Below, in pieces: positions 1 to 10,165 of a stretch of DNA of 64,000 nucleotides. Source of the DNA: Betaproteobacteria bacterium (GTDB taxonomy: Bacteria > Pseudomonadota > Gammaproteobacteria > Burkholderiales > JACQAP01). The position numbers and the translations under genes are program-made. The stretch is taken from contig JACQAP010000008.1 in NCBI GenBank assembly GCA_016194905.1, positions 62,001-126,000 on the forward strand. Direction: 5' to 3'. The notes under the pieces are model-generated. The model saw nothing but the letters and a program-made list of their open reading frames with translations. It made no database searches and was not told where the DNA came from. Every line of letters starts with the position of its first letter. Within the stretch, counting starts at the first letter, position 1.

Positions 1-66
1 GAACTCCAGCTCAAGGGTTTTCTGAAGCCGGTATCCGCATACAACGTGATCAGGCTCACTGTGTAG
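1..66 (+). CDS. Possible C-terminal tail of a gene entering from the left edge
   Basis: Frame 1 is open from the first base to a TAG at 64-66 and would encode the 21-residue tail ELQLKGFLKPVSAYNVIRLTV. It is too short to assign to a family. The only support is that the frame is open from the edge and the composition is amino-acid-like; it could be chance. Confidence 0.22.
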   Translation, partial: ELQLKGFLKPVSAYNVIRLTV

Positions 67-166
67 GTCTCTGTCGGTGCACGGTCCGGCGAGTCACCGC
101 ACTGCGCTCGGAAGTCCCGGCAGCGAGTCTTCGTCGATCCAGGATGTGAAGTGCTGAACTCACTCG

Positions 167-631
167 TTGGTGGAGGACGCCACGCGGATCGGGGTTTTCG
201 GCATCGGCTTCAAGCTGTTCGATCCCAACGGCGCCTTCATGATTCGCTACGGGGCCACGGTGCTGCAGTTGAACCAGTGGGTGCACGTCGCCGGGGTGTA
301 CGACGCGGCGGCGCAGACCATGGCGGTCTACCTCAATGGCGTGGCCGACAACGGCACGCTGCTCGGCACGGTGGCCGGCATGCAATTGAACTCGACGCTG
401 GATCTGTTCATCGGACGGCGCGCCGACACGGCCGGGCAGTACAATTTCAACGGCACGATCGACGAGGTGCGCCTCTACAACCGCGCGCTGTCCCAGGCCG
501 AGATCCAGGCCGACATGAACACGGGACTGGGGAGTACGTCGCCGGTGGCGCTCTACTTCATCCAGCCGGACCCATTGAACACCCCGCGGGTCATCACCAA
601 GGAGGGGGGCTACGGGGTCGTGCCTGCATAA
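167..631 (+). pseudogene. LamG/concanavalin-A-like lectin domain protein, N-terminally truncated remnant
   Basis: The frame encodes the C-terminal two thirds of a LamG-type jelly-roll domain. The diagnostic strands are present: a QWVHVAGVYD segment, the MAVYLNGV segment, FIGRRAD, and the closing motif GTIDEVRLYNRALSQAEIQ. Such domains usually sit in secreted proteins and bind glycans. The first LamG strands, any signal peptide and any partner domain are missing. An in-frame TGA lies at 155-157, just upstream of the first possible start (TTG at 167), and no Shine-Dalgarno sequence precedes it. The tail after the domain, ending GGYGVVPA, is unassigned. I read it as a gene fragment left by deletion, though a very short LamG-only protein cannot be excluded. 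An intrinsic terminator follows directly. Confidence 0.6.
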
Positions 632-651
632 CTGTATAACGAAGCCCTCCA

Positions 652-677
652 ACGCCCGCATTCCTGCGGGCGTTTTT
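652..677 (+). terminator. Rho-independent terminator after the LamG remnant
   Basis: A perfect 9-bp stem (ACGCCCGCA at 652-660 with TGCGGGCGT at 665-673) and a 4-nt loop run into five T (673-677). It would end rightward transcription before the convergent PIN toxin gene. Confidence 0.85.
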
Positions 678-690
678 GTCTCAGCCGCTC

Positions 691-1110
691 TCAGGCGCCG
701 GCGATGATCGCCAGTGCTGCGGTTGCGGTGAGGATGCGGATGCGCCGATAGCTTTTGAGATCGAGCAGATGCGCATCTCCCGACACGATGAGATCGGCCT
801 GGGCCGAGAGCGCACAGGCGATCACGTGCTCATCGTTGGGATCGGCGCTGCCGGTGCCTTCGATCATCGCGGCAGCCGTCAAATTCGCGATCGTCATGAA
901 ACGGCCGATGCACCGATCGACCGAATCACCGTTGGCGGTGATGCGCTTGGCGAACTTCGCATAGGCGAGCGCCTCGCGTAACTCCATGGCGAGCACCGCG
1001 CTGGTATAGATATCAACCGTCCCGCTGATCGCCGCATCGAGCAGTCTGCGCGGCGGGCCGTTCCATAAAAGCCCCGAAATGACGATGTTGGTATCGAGGA
1101 CCAGGCGCAT
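691..1110 (-). CDS. PIN-domain ribonuclease toxin (COG1569-type TA system toxin)
   Basis: This is a 139-residue PIN nuclease. The N-terminal MRLVLDTNIVISGLLW contains the first metal-binding Asp and the conserved DTNI. A mid-protein Glu lies in AVLAMELREAL, and the C-terminal acidic cluster is DPNDEHVIACAL followed by the IVSGDAHLLDL signature. These are the acidic metal ligands of PIN RNases. The family (putative toxin component, PIN family) is broader than classical VapC and its RNA target is unknown. The ATG at 1110 overlaps the stop of the antitoxin gene (TGATG), which indicates translational coupling; a TTG one codon earlier is less likely. All key acidic residues are present, so it should be active. 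Confidence 0.88.
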   Translation of the reverse strand: MRLVLDTNIVISGLLWNGPPRRLLDAAISGTVDIYTSAVLAMELREALAYAKFAKRITANGDSVDRCIGRFMTIANLTAAAMIEGTGSADPNDEHVIACALSAQADLIVSGDAHLLDLKSYRRIRILTATAALAIIAGA

Positions 1111-1358
1111 CAAGTAGCGCCGCGCTTGCGCCGCTCGGCGCGCACCGCGCGCACTTCAGCCACGATCTCCTGCTCCATCGCTTCGGTGAGTTCCTCTTGC
1201 GGCATGCGCGCCCACATCGCGCGCAGTTCCTCGCCGGCCTGACGGCGCTGCTCCTGTGTTGCCAGGAAATCCACGAAGTCGGCGATCTGCCCCAGACGCT
1301 CGGGCGGCAGGGCTTTTAACTTGGCGAGCAATGCTTCGGCGGTAATAGGGGCGTTCAT
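1110..1358 (-). CDS. Antitoxin of the PIN toxin (DUF2281-like)
   Basis: This is an 82-residue protein, first in a two-gene unit with the PIN toxin. The N-terminal part (TAEALLAKLKALPPERLGQI, then ADFVDFL) matches the small DUF2281/MazE-like antitoxins that precede COG1569 toxins. The C-terminal half is a charged helix rich in E and R, typical of a toxin-binding tail. A strong AAAGGAGG ribosome-binding site lies upstream of the ATG at 1358. The TGA stop overlaps the toxin ATG, so the antitoxin is made first. No clear palindromic operator was found upstream. Confidence 0.8.
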   Translation of the reverse strand: MNAPITAEALLAKLKALPPERLGQIADFVDFLATQEQRRQAGEELRAMWARMPQEELTEAMEQEIVAEVRAVRAERRKRGAT

Positions 1359-1764
1359 GGGCTGGCCTCCTTTAGCGGCTTGCTTGCGCGAGCACAGTCA
1401 TCACGCTTCAATTGTCTCGAATTATCTACCTGTTTCGTTTGCCTTACAAAAGCTTGCTCAAATCACGCGCGCAACTAAAAGTGCGCCTCTAGGCAAAAAT
1501 CTGGAATGAGTGGAGGTGTATCTTCGTTTCGCGCGTGCAACTGAATGAGGCGTCTTGAGAAATCGCCTGCGACTACGACGAATGCGCGTCAGGCGGTTCT
1601 GTTTACAAGTACTTCAGGGATTACTCGCCTGATATTGGTGCGCACGCGCCCTTCGATGCTATTGCCTCTCTACCGCAGGCGGCTTGGGTGACCCCTTTCC
1701 GCTCCTGTTTACGAGAGCTTGCGTTGACACGGTATTCACCTGTCCCCTAGTCGCGAAGCCGACC
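1359..1764. other. Intergenic, no gene recognised
   Basis: About 400 bp upstream of the antitoxin are more AT-rich than the neighbours. No frame shows a start with ribosome-binding site plus protein-like composition. It should hold the toxin-antitoxin promoter, but I could not place one. It may be decayed coding sequence. Confidence 0.4.
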
Positions 1765-1793
1765 AAAAAAAAGGCCCGCTGTAAAGGCGGGCC
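1765..1793 (-). terminator. Rho-independent terminator of the small exported protein gene
   Basis: Read on the minus strand: a 7-bp GC stem (GGCCCGC at 1787-1793 with GCGGGCC at 1773-1779), a 7-nt loop, then eight T (A-run 1765-1772 on plus). It lies about 20 nt after the stop at 1815. Confidence 0.85.
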
Positions 1794-1814
1794 AAAGCCG
1801 GGAGGGTCTTCGGT

Positions 1815-2030
1815 TCAGTTGGAGGTGGACGAAGCCACGCGCACCGGTGCGGCCGGAATCGGTGCGCAGTGGATCTTGTCGTCGATCAGAACGCACTTGT
1901 CGTTGCCGTTGAGGCTGAAGTCGACGTGCTGCTTGCCGTTTTCCATGGAGACGCGCAGCGTGTCTTCGGCGAAGGCGGTGGAGCAGGACAATATGGCTGC
2001 GATCACCAGGGTGCTGAGAATCTTGTTCAT
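1815..2030 (-). CDS. Small exported protein, unknown function
   Basis: This encodes 71 residues. The first 21 (MNKILSTLVIAAILSCSTAFA) form a textbook Sec signal peptide with an AxA cleavage site, leaving a mature protein of about 50 residues. Two cysteines (DKCVLIDDKIHCAP) could form one disulfide in the periplasm. The ATG at 2030 is chosen because GGAGG sits 8 nt upstream, not the earlier in-frame ATG at 2045. A strong terminator follows the stop, so it is a complete monocistronic unit. I do not recognise a family. Two further small exported-type proteins follow on the same strand in this low-density region. Confidence 0.72.
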   Translation of the reverse strand: MNKILSTLVIAAILSCSTAFAEDTLRVSMENGKQHVDFSLNGNDKCVLIDDKIHCAPIPAAPVRVASSTSN

Positions 2031-2260
2031 GGTTGGTTCCTCCAAAAGCGTTTCGTGTTGGAGAAACTTTACGTTTGAGGGGGGTGTAGGCGCGTTGAAC
2101 TATTACCGCCTTTGCGTGTGATTTATTCACGGGCAATGCGCGAGGGCCAACTAGCCCGCGGAAGGCCTTTTGATGTCCCATGCCGACGGGCCGATAGCGG
2201 GCCAGTACCGGAACTTGAGTTGAGCCGGTGGTTTCGAATCGCCTCCGGCGCGAGTCGCTT

Positions 2261-2521
2261 TCAGTGAATATTCACACAGTCGCGTTGGTCGGTGCCCATC
2301 GCGTTCAGCTGTCGATATTCGCTTGACCAATAGCGGGCGAGATCGTCGTTCGCATGTCCGGCCACGCAATCGGGGCCCGGGTTCCATTCGACGACTTGCC
2401 AGGCCCGGTTATGGCGGGCGGATTCCTGTTCTTCAGCCCCGAGTCCCAAGCCGTCGACAATCAAGGCTGCCGCCGCTAAATGCAGCGCGATCAATACGGG
2501 CAACAGCATTTTCGGGTTCAT
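2261..2521 (-). CDS. Small membrane-anchored or exported protein, unknown
   Basis: This encodes 86 residues beginning MNPKMLLPVLIALHLAAAAL, a hydrophobic N-terminal segment that is either an uncleaved anchor or a weak signal peptide. The remainder is polar, rich in Trp and Asn, with two cysteines (PDCVAG and RDCVNIH near the C-terminus). The ATG at 2521 is preceded by an AAAGGGGAT ribosome-binding site; the longer open frame upstream has no such signal and runs through the next gene. No family recognised. It lies 55 nt downstream of another small exported protein, so the two may be co-transcribed. Confidence 0.55.
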   Translation of the reverse strand: MNPKMLLPVLIALHLAAAALIVDGLGLGAEEQESARHNRAWQVVEWNPGPDCVAGHANDDLARYWSSEYRQLNAMGTDQRDCVNIH

Positions 2522-2576
2522 GAGCGATCCCCTTTCGCCGGCGTGTGACTTATTCACGCTTCCCCAGCCTGTCGAT

Positions 2577-2870
2577 TCAGCCGTTGACACGGGCACGCTC
2601 GTCCACACCACACACGCCTGACAAGACGCATTCGAATTCCTGGCGCGTGACATTGGAGCCAATACGCAAGGCCTCGTCGGCCTGCCGCACACGGCAGGGC
2701 TGCAGGCCACGCGCCCCGCCTTCCTGATGCGTACAGCGAATGACGGACTCTCCGGCGCGCTGCGTTTGTTGAGGTCTTGCGTCCGGGGTCGAAACGGGCT
2801 GGGCATGGGCAAACATTCCCGGCCAGGCGGTCAACGCACTATATATTGCGATTGCTGTCATTCGGTTCAT
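2577..2870 (-). CDS. Small exported protein with four cysteines, unknown
   Basis: This encodes 97 residues. The N-terminus (MNRMTAIAIYSALTAW, then PGMFAHAQP) is a Sec signal peptide with an AHA-Q cleavage site. The mature part has four cysteines (IRCTHQ, QPCRVR, FECVLSGVC), which suggests two disulfides. The start at 2870 is preferred over 2885 because AAGGAG lies 6-7 nt upstream of it. No homologous family comes to mind. It is the upstream member of a run of three small exported proteins, followed about 55 nt later by the next one. Confidence 0.6.
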   Translation of the reverse strand: MNRMTAIAIYSALTAWPGMFAHAQPVSTPDARPQQTQRAGESVIRCTHQEGGARGLQPCRVRQADEALRIGSNVTRQEFECVLSGVCGVDERARVNG

Positions 2871-3114
2871 GGCTTTCTCCTTCATCGGTCCGGTTGTCTA
2901 AAGGCACGAAGCGATGCCAGATTAATGCGGCCAACCCGATTGATCCCGTACGTTTGACACAGATGTCCTGTGAAAAATTACCGCTCGCCACCGGGGGAGC
3001 GGGATTGGGGGCGGGATCGGATGGGACGGCCAGAGGTCGTGCCTGCCTTGTCGCCCCCGGGTAATAGGCGCAGAATTTTGCGGCGCGGACAATTCAAGGC
3101 CAGGGAGAGGAGCG

Positions 3115-3765
3115 ATGACAGCGTCGTTTGATGAGAGTACCCAGTTCTGGAGTTTGCCTCCGCAACATCTCAAAACTCTTTCCGATCAGGGAAGCGTGAA
3201 GGCCTATCCGAAGAACACGATCATCATCAGCGAGGGTGAGCGTAGTGAGTCGCTGTTTATCGTTCTTTCGGGTAAGGTCAAGGTCTTCCTTGCCGACGAG
3301 GATGGCAAGGAAGTCCTGTTAAGCACGCAGGGACCCGGAGAGTATTTCGGCGAAATGATCCTGGACGAGGGACCGCGTTCCGCCTCGGTGATGACGCTGG
3401 AGCCTTGCCGCTTCGCGGTCATCACCACCGATCAGTTCAAGCAGTTCCTTGCCAAGAACCCGGAAGCCGGCCTGGAGCTGGTCAAGAGCCTGATTCATCG
3501 GGTGCGCGCGCTGACCAAGGCGGTTGGCAATCTGGCTTTGCTCGACGTGTACGGCCGGGTCGCGCGGCTGCTGCTCGACCTGGCAACCGAGATTGACGGC
3601 CGGCAAGTCATTACCGAGCATCTGACTCAGCAGGACATGGCCAGCCGCGTGGGATGTTCGCGCGAAATGATCAGCCGCATCATGAAAGACCTGCGGGTGG
3701 GCGGCTACATCAAGATGGACGGGGAAGACATCATCGTTGCCAAGACCCCGCCGCGCAATTGGTAA
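3115..3765 (+). CDS. Crp/Fnr-family transcriptional regulator
   Basis: This is a 216-residue two-domain regulator. Residues about 20-130 form a cyclic-nucleotide-binding beta-barrel, including the segment GEYFGEMILDEGPRSASV, whose Glu and Arg-Ser match the phosphate-binding cassette of cNMP-binding proteins. Residues about 145-210 form a Crp-type winged helix, with the recognition helix in QDMASRVGCSREMISRIMKD. The N-terminal cysteine cluster of FNR is absent, so it is not an iron-sulfur oxygen sensor; the effector could be cAMP or none. The ATG at 3115 follows GGGAGAGGAG. It is monocistronic, and its targets are not visible from sequence. Confidence 0.88.
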   Translation: MTASFDESTQFWSLPPQHLKTLSDQGSVKAYPKNTIIISEGERSESLFIVLSGKVKVFLADEDGKEVLLSTQGPGEYFGEMILDEGPRSASVMTLEPCRFAVITTDQFKQFLAKNPEAGLELVKSLIHRVRALTKAVGNLALLDVYGRVARLLLDLATEIDGRQVITEHLTQQDMASRVGCSREMISRIMKDLRVGGYIKMDGEDIIVAKTPPRNW

Positions 3766-3903
3766 GCCTCGCGCCGGCTTCGGCGACATCTTCATCGTGA
3801 ATTTTCATGTTCCGCAACGGCAATCCTCACGAGATTGTCCGCACCCTCCTCGATATTCTGGAATCGTGGGCATGTGCTCACGCAACCTCTCGCGAGGAGT
3901 GAT

Positions 3904-4374
3904 ATGAGAACTCAGTCGAAATCCGTTGTGGTATCCGTGGTTGCGGCATTGTTCGCAGTCGCGGCATTCAATATCCACGCAGCAGATCAGGTGAAGTCCG
4001 GCGGACCCTCCGACCGGCCTGCCCGCGCGCTCGATGCTGAAGGCGTCAAGTCGCAAGGTGCAAGCAGCAAGCCAGGCCGTGCACTCGAGGAAGGTTCGGT
4101 CAAGGCGCAGGGCGCATCGAACAAGGCCGGCCGTGCGATCGATGAAGGCACGGTGAAATCCGCCGGGACGTCGAACAAGCCGGCTCGTGCTATCGAAGAG
4201 GGTGCAGTGAAGTCAGGTGGCGCGTCGAACAAACCTGCCCGCGCGGTCGATGAAGGCGTGGTGAAGACCAGCAAGCACAAGAAAGCACATGACCGTGCGA
4301 TCGAAGGCGGTGCAGTAAAGTCGCAAGGAGCTTCCGACAAGGCCAGCCGCGCGGTGGATCAGGGAAACAAGTAA
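3904..4374 (+). CDS. Exported protein built of seven 18-residue tandem repeats
   Basis: This encodes 156 residues. A Sec signal peptide ends in FNIHAA near residue 27. Almost all the rest is seven consecutive 18-residue units with consensus xVKSxGASxKPxRAxxEG; the sixth unit is degenerate (VVKTSKHKKAHDRAIEGG) and the last ends DQGNK. Each unit carries two to three Lys/Arg and one or two acidic residues near its end, giving a periodic, strongly basic, low-hydrophobicity periplasmic protein. The ATG at 3904 follows GAGGAG; the upstream in-frame extension lacks a ribosome-binding site and a signal peptide. A strong terminator follows, so it is monocistronic. I do not recognise the repeat. Possible roles are surface or polyanion binding, or stress protection, both speculative. 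Confidence 0.75.
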   Translation: MRTQSKSVVVSVVAALFAVAAFNIHAADQVKSGGPSDRPARALDAEGVKSQGASSKPGRALEEGSVKAQGASNKAGRAIDEGTVKSAGTSNKPARAIEEGAVKSGGASNKPARAVDEGVVKTSKHKKAHDRAIEGGAVKSQGASDKASRAVDQGNK

Positions 4375-4396
4375 ATCAGCGGACTTTGCCTAGCCA

Positions 4397-4425
4397 GGCC
4401 GACCGATCTGGTCGGCCCTTTTTTT
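4397..4425 (+). terminator. Rho-independent terminator of the 18-residue-repeat gene
   Basis: A perfect 8-bp stem (GGCCGACC at 4397-4404 with GGTCGGCC at 4410-4417) and a 5-nt loop are followed by seven T (4419-4425). Confidence 0.92.
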
Positions 4426-4575
4426 GTCGGCTGCGACGTACAACGGCCGGCATCTTCCCTGCAGCGACGTTGGTCGAAAGCTGGTGGAGTACATAAGAAT
4501 GCTGGACACCAGGTGCCTAGCATATTGCCATCCCAACGAGGAGACTCCGCTGCTACCGGCCTCGGGCGATCCGCA

Positions 4576-7266
<2,691 letters not shown>

Positions 7267-7432
7267 TGCTTGGCTCCTCGCTTAGGCGGTGGCCGGACTC
7301 AAGCAACCCGGCTGCCATTTTCTGCAAGGCGGAATGCTACCCTGATTCGAAAAGCACAGGGTTTCGTTTTGCACATGAAAAATCCATATTTAAGGCATAA
7401 TTATTCGAAATTGACATTCTGGAAAGCATTAA
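7267..7432. promoter_or_regulatory. Divergent promoter region between the E1 gene and the Lrp regulator
   Basis: This 166-bp spacer is the only AT-rich stretch nearby. It holds two copies of the palindrome-containing heptamer ATTCGAA (7345-7351 and 7403-7409), 58 bp apart, flanking an AT-rich tract. Lrp-family proteins bind such paired AT-rich sites between divergent target genes, so this is the expected operator. Exact sites are inference. Confidence 0.35.
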
Positions 7433-7951
7433 ATGCCGGAATTGCAGCTGGATTCGATAGACTGGAAAATTCTCGGCTTGCTCCAGGCAGACGCGCGCAT
7501 ACCCAACGTCGAGCTGGCGAAAGCGATCGGGCTGTCGCCATCGCCTTGTCTGAACCGCGTGCGCGCGTTGGAAGAAGCCGGCTATATCAGCCGCTACGTT
7601 ACCTTGCTCGACGCGTTGCGCGTCGGCCTCAAGGTCAGCGTATTCATCCAGGTCACGCTCGAACGTCAGATCGAATCCGCGCTGGAAAGGTTCGAAAACG
7701 CCATCCGTGGCCGGCCCGAAGTCATGGAGTGCTACCTGATGACCGGCGATGCCGACTACCTGATACGTGTCGTCGTGGCGGACATCCAGGTGCTGGAAGA
7801 ATTCATCCTCAAGTTCCTGACGAAACTGCCCGGAGTGGGAAATATCAAGTCGAGTTTCGCACTGAAGCAGGTGAAGTACCAGACGGCGTTGCCGCTGCCC
7901 TCGGCAGCGGTCGCGCGAAAACCGGGCGCTAAGGGGAAAGGGAAAAGGTGA
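7433..7951 (+). CDS. Lrp/AsnC-family transcriptional regulator
   Basis: This is a 172-residue Lrp-type regulator. An N-terminal winged helix (about residues 4-60) begins [18 protein letters not shown], with [28 protein letters not shown] as the helix-turn-helix. The C-terminal RAM effector domain (about 70-150) contains [19 protein letters not shown]. It is divergent from the E1 gene across a 166-bp AT-rich spacer, so it most likely controls that gene in response to an amino acid or its 2-oxo acid. The last six residues (GKGKR and the preceding K) are encoded by a purine-rich repeat arm that also contains the stop codon. The C-terminal tail is therefore probably repeat-derived and not ancestral. 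Confidence 0.9.
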   Translation: MPELQLDSIDWKILGLLQADARIPNVELAKAIGLSPSPCLNRVRALEEAGYISRYVTLLDALRVGLKVSVFIQVTLERQIESALERFENAIRGRPEVMECYLMTGDADYLIRVVVADIQVLEEFILKFLTKLPGVGNIKSSFALKQVKYQTALPLPSAAVARKPGAKGKGKR

Positions 7952-7979
7952 AAGCTTAAAGGGTAAAGGTAAAAGTAAA
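7931..7979 (+). repeat. Left arm of a purine-rich inverted repeat (element A)
   Basis: A pure purine-like run of AAAGG/GGGGAAA units begins inside the end of the Lrp gene and includes its stop codon. It shares the 12-mer AAGGTGAAAGCT (7945-7956) and a similar flanking pattern with the reverse complement of 10121-10165. The arms point toward each other around an inserted 612-codon gene. Confidence 0.7.
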
Positions 7980-8085
7980 TTGTAGTAGTCGCGACTTGAT
8001 TTCACATACAGCGCCCGATGTGGTCAAGAGTTTTGTTCCATCAAAGGCAGGAACCAGTCAGAAGCTGCTGCTCGGGCATGCTTAA

Positions 8086-9924
8086 GTGAGAGACACCATT
8101 CAGACTGACATGAGCCATTCGTCTTCGACTATCATCGACCGCACACGACTGCTAGGCACGGACGGCCAGAACGACGAAAATTTACAAAGACAAACACCGA
8201 ACGTATCGTCCATGAGACGCTTTAAGAAATCAGAGTTGGAAGCTCTCACAGAATGCCCCGATCAGGGTGCAGCGGAATGGCTCGCCGGTGCAGAGGACTC
8301 GGTGTCCTACCTGAAAGTCAATGCTGAAAACGACGAGCTGGTGATCTACGCCAGTGCGAAATCTGTCTTGGTCCATGGGGTGCTTGCGCCAACCTCCAAA
8401 GTTACGCCACCGGACGGACACGATTTGCAACATGGTTCTTTTCCGATGGCTGACGATTGCTGGGCCATTCAACGTGTTTGGGGCGGCGGGCAAGGGCACC
8501 GCATATACCTAGAACCTCCTCTCAGTTCATGGGGTAGCAAATCATTCGAGGGCGGCGAGAAGCTGATTTACCGGCGGTCATTTGATGGAGTACAACAAGG
8601 CCCTTCGCCTATCGAATTGAGTCAAAAGCTCGTACACAGCCTGGACCTCTACTTCGTACCCGAACGCAAAGCGTATTGCAGGCTTGATCGTCGGGGCGAA
8701 ATCGAGGATGTGATCAAAATCATCCAACGCGAGTCAGCCGAGGTGTGGGAAGGCTTGGACGTGGTCACGATCCTTCGCAAGGATCTGGACAAGTTCATGG
8801 CGCTGTCGGAAACGTCTCTGGTCCTCAGGTTTGATTTTACGCGTGTAAGGTGGGGAGCCTTTGGCGGCTGGGGCGAGATTGATCGATACGAGAGGGATGA
8901 GCCTGACCTGTTCTATCACGGGGGCAAGGATGGTCAAGGTAGCTTTGCGAACGGAGCCATCATCGTCAGGCCTAGAGTCACCGTCGATGAATTGGTAGAA
9001 GCATGGAAAGACGAGGAAGACCCAAAGAAGCGCCAGTACGCGATATTCAAGATCTACGACCGCAAGAACAAAACCAACGTCGAGACCTCCTGCGCCCCCG
9101 AATTCCTGTCTAACTACTTTCAGAAGTCTGATCTGCCGTGGGAGTTGTCCCCGGCCTTCTTCCGGCCGGAAGTCTTGCTCCGTTTTAAAGCCGATCCCGA
9201 AAGATTTACATTAGAGGATCGAAGCATCACGTCCCGGAGCGCGTGGCACCTTAAAACGTTTGACATCAATGAGGCTGGCCATGTGCACTCGTACATCGGT
9301 TACTTGGCAGCCCTGCCGTATGAAGAACAGCTCTACTGGCAATCCTTCAACGAATGGCCGCAGGGGTCGATATCCGAGCGCGCTCACCAAACCGATATTC
9401 TGGGCGAGTGGGACACCGCATATGACCCGCTGAACGCCCTGAAACATACGATCCGCCGACTCGATAAATCGCCGCCTGAATGGTGGAAACCAAGGGGCGA
9501 AGCACTGTCCGACGCGACACGGTATCCGGCGACGGATTCCCCGAAGGAGTGGGCAGACGAAATCTTGGCGCTCGATCAGTTCCTTGTCGAAGGCTTCCTC
9601 GGTAAACCCCTGAGAGCGCTGGCTGAAGTGGCTGGGCGCAAACTTGACCCGAACTGGGGACCGCTCAAGGTCATGCAGGAAGTACTGGTCGCGAAAGGGC
9701 GGAGCGAAACAGAGGCAAAAGCTGCTGTGGCACCCATGCAGAAAGTCCACGGCCTGCGGACTGAACTAAAAGGCCACGCGACAACTGACAAAAGGAGGAA
9801 GGCCGAAATTGAGGCGCGGGTCAAGCACGGTAGCTTCCGTTCGCATTTCACTCAGTTAGCGGCAGAGTGCGACAAGGCACTTAACGAGGTGCTTTCTACT
9901 TTCGGCATTGTCCTTGAGTCGTAG
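8086..9924 (+). CDS. Unrecognised 612-residue cytoplasmic protein
   Basis: This is a soluble protein with no signal peptide, membrane segment or motif I can name. It is rich in Trp and in acidic residues. Landmarks are an N-terminal AAEWLAGAEDSVSYLKVNAE segment, RRSFDGVQQGPSPIELSQKL near residue 170, LVLRFDFTRVRWGAFGGWGE near 250, and a C-terminal basic helical region (about 540-612) with KVHGLRTELKGHATTDKRRK. ATGs at 8110 and 8212 are alternatives to the 8086 start (GTG), which has no clear ribosome-binding site; the N-terminal 40 residues look poorly structured, so 8212 is attractive. Base composition is lower in GC and codon use less biased than in flanking genes. It sits alone between two inverted repeat arms. 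Acquisition by transfer is inferred; no function is proposed. Confidence 0.7.
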   Translation: MRDTIQTDMSHSSSTIIDRTRLLGTDGQNDENLQRQTPNVSSMRRFKKSELEALTECPDQGAAEWLAGAEDSVSYLKVNAENDELVIYASAKSVLVHGVLAPTSKVTPPDGHDLQHGSFPMADDCWAIQRVWGGGQGHRIYLEPPLSSWGSKSFEGGEKLIYRRSFDGVQQGPSPIELSQKLVHSLDLYFVPERKAYCRLDRRGEIEDVIKIIQRESAEVWEGLDVVTILRKDLDKFMALSETSLVLRFDFTRVRWGAFGGWGEIDRYERDEPDLFYHGGKDGQGSFANGAIIVRPRVTVDELVEAWKDEEDPKKRQYAIFKIYDRKNKTNVETSCAPEFLSNYFQKSDLPWELSPAFFRPEVLLRFKADPERFTLEDRSITSRSAWHLKTFDINEAGHVHSYIGYLAALPYEEQLYWQSFNEWPQGSISERAHQTDILGEWDTAYDPLNALKHTIRRLDKSPPEWWKPRGEALSDATRYPATDSPKEWADEILALDQFLVEGFLGKPLRALAEVAGRKLDPNWGPLKVMQEVLVAKGRSETEAKAAVAPMQKVHGLRTELKGHATTDKRRKAEIEARVKHGSFRSHFTQLAAECDKALNEVLSTFGIVLES

Positions 9925-10120
9925 AATGCGCTGACCTTCGCGATCGACCGGTTTTTCTGTGTTGCTGCCGCTCAAAACCCGGGGCTGAATGTCTGCAGAG
10001 GGTCGACAGTTGCCGGCCACGTTTACGAAACGCTTCCGGTCAATTCGTGTACGCTCCGACACTATCTATCCGGTCGCGTCTTAAAGTTCTACAAGTAAAT
10101 ACGGAGTGCAGTCCCGGCCC

Positions 10121-10165
10121 TTTGCTCTTCCACTTTCCCCTTTAACCTTTCAGCTTTCACCTTCT
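10121..10165 (-). repeat. Right arm of purine-rich inverted repeat (element A)
   Basis: On the minus strand this is the purine-rich tail at the 3' end of the MFS gene. The shared core AAGGTGAAAGCT reads at 10163-10152 and overlaps the MFS stop codon at 10152-10150. It pairs with the left arm at 7931-7979, so the two convergent genes each end inside an arm of the same inverted repeat. Confidence 0.7.

Noticed and set aside
56-661. Minus-strand open frame over the LamG remnant
   Set aside because: It is Arg/Val/His-rich, unlike a protein, and explained as a shadow of the LamG reading frame.
1684-2121. Plus-strand open frame of 145 codons over the small exported protein gene
   Set aside because: It crosses the minus-strand terminator and the signal-peptide gene; no start signal or domain.
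7931-10165. Insertion sequence or transposon carrying the 612-residue gene
   Set aside because: No transposase, no target-site duplication and no perfect terminal inverted repeats of IS type; the arms are low-complexity and extend into both neighbouring genes.
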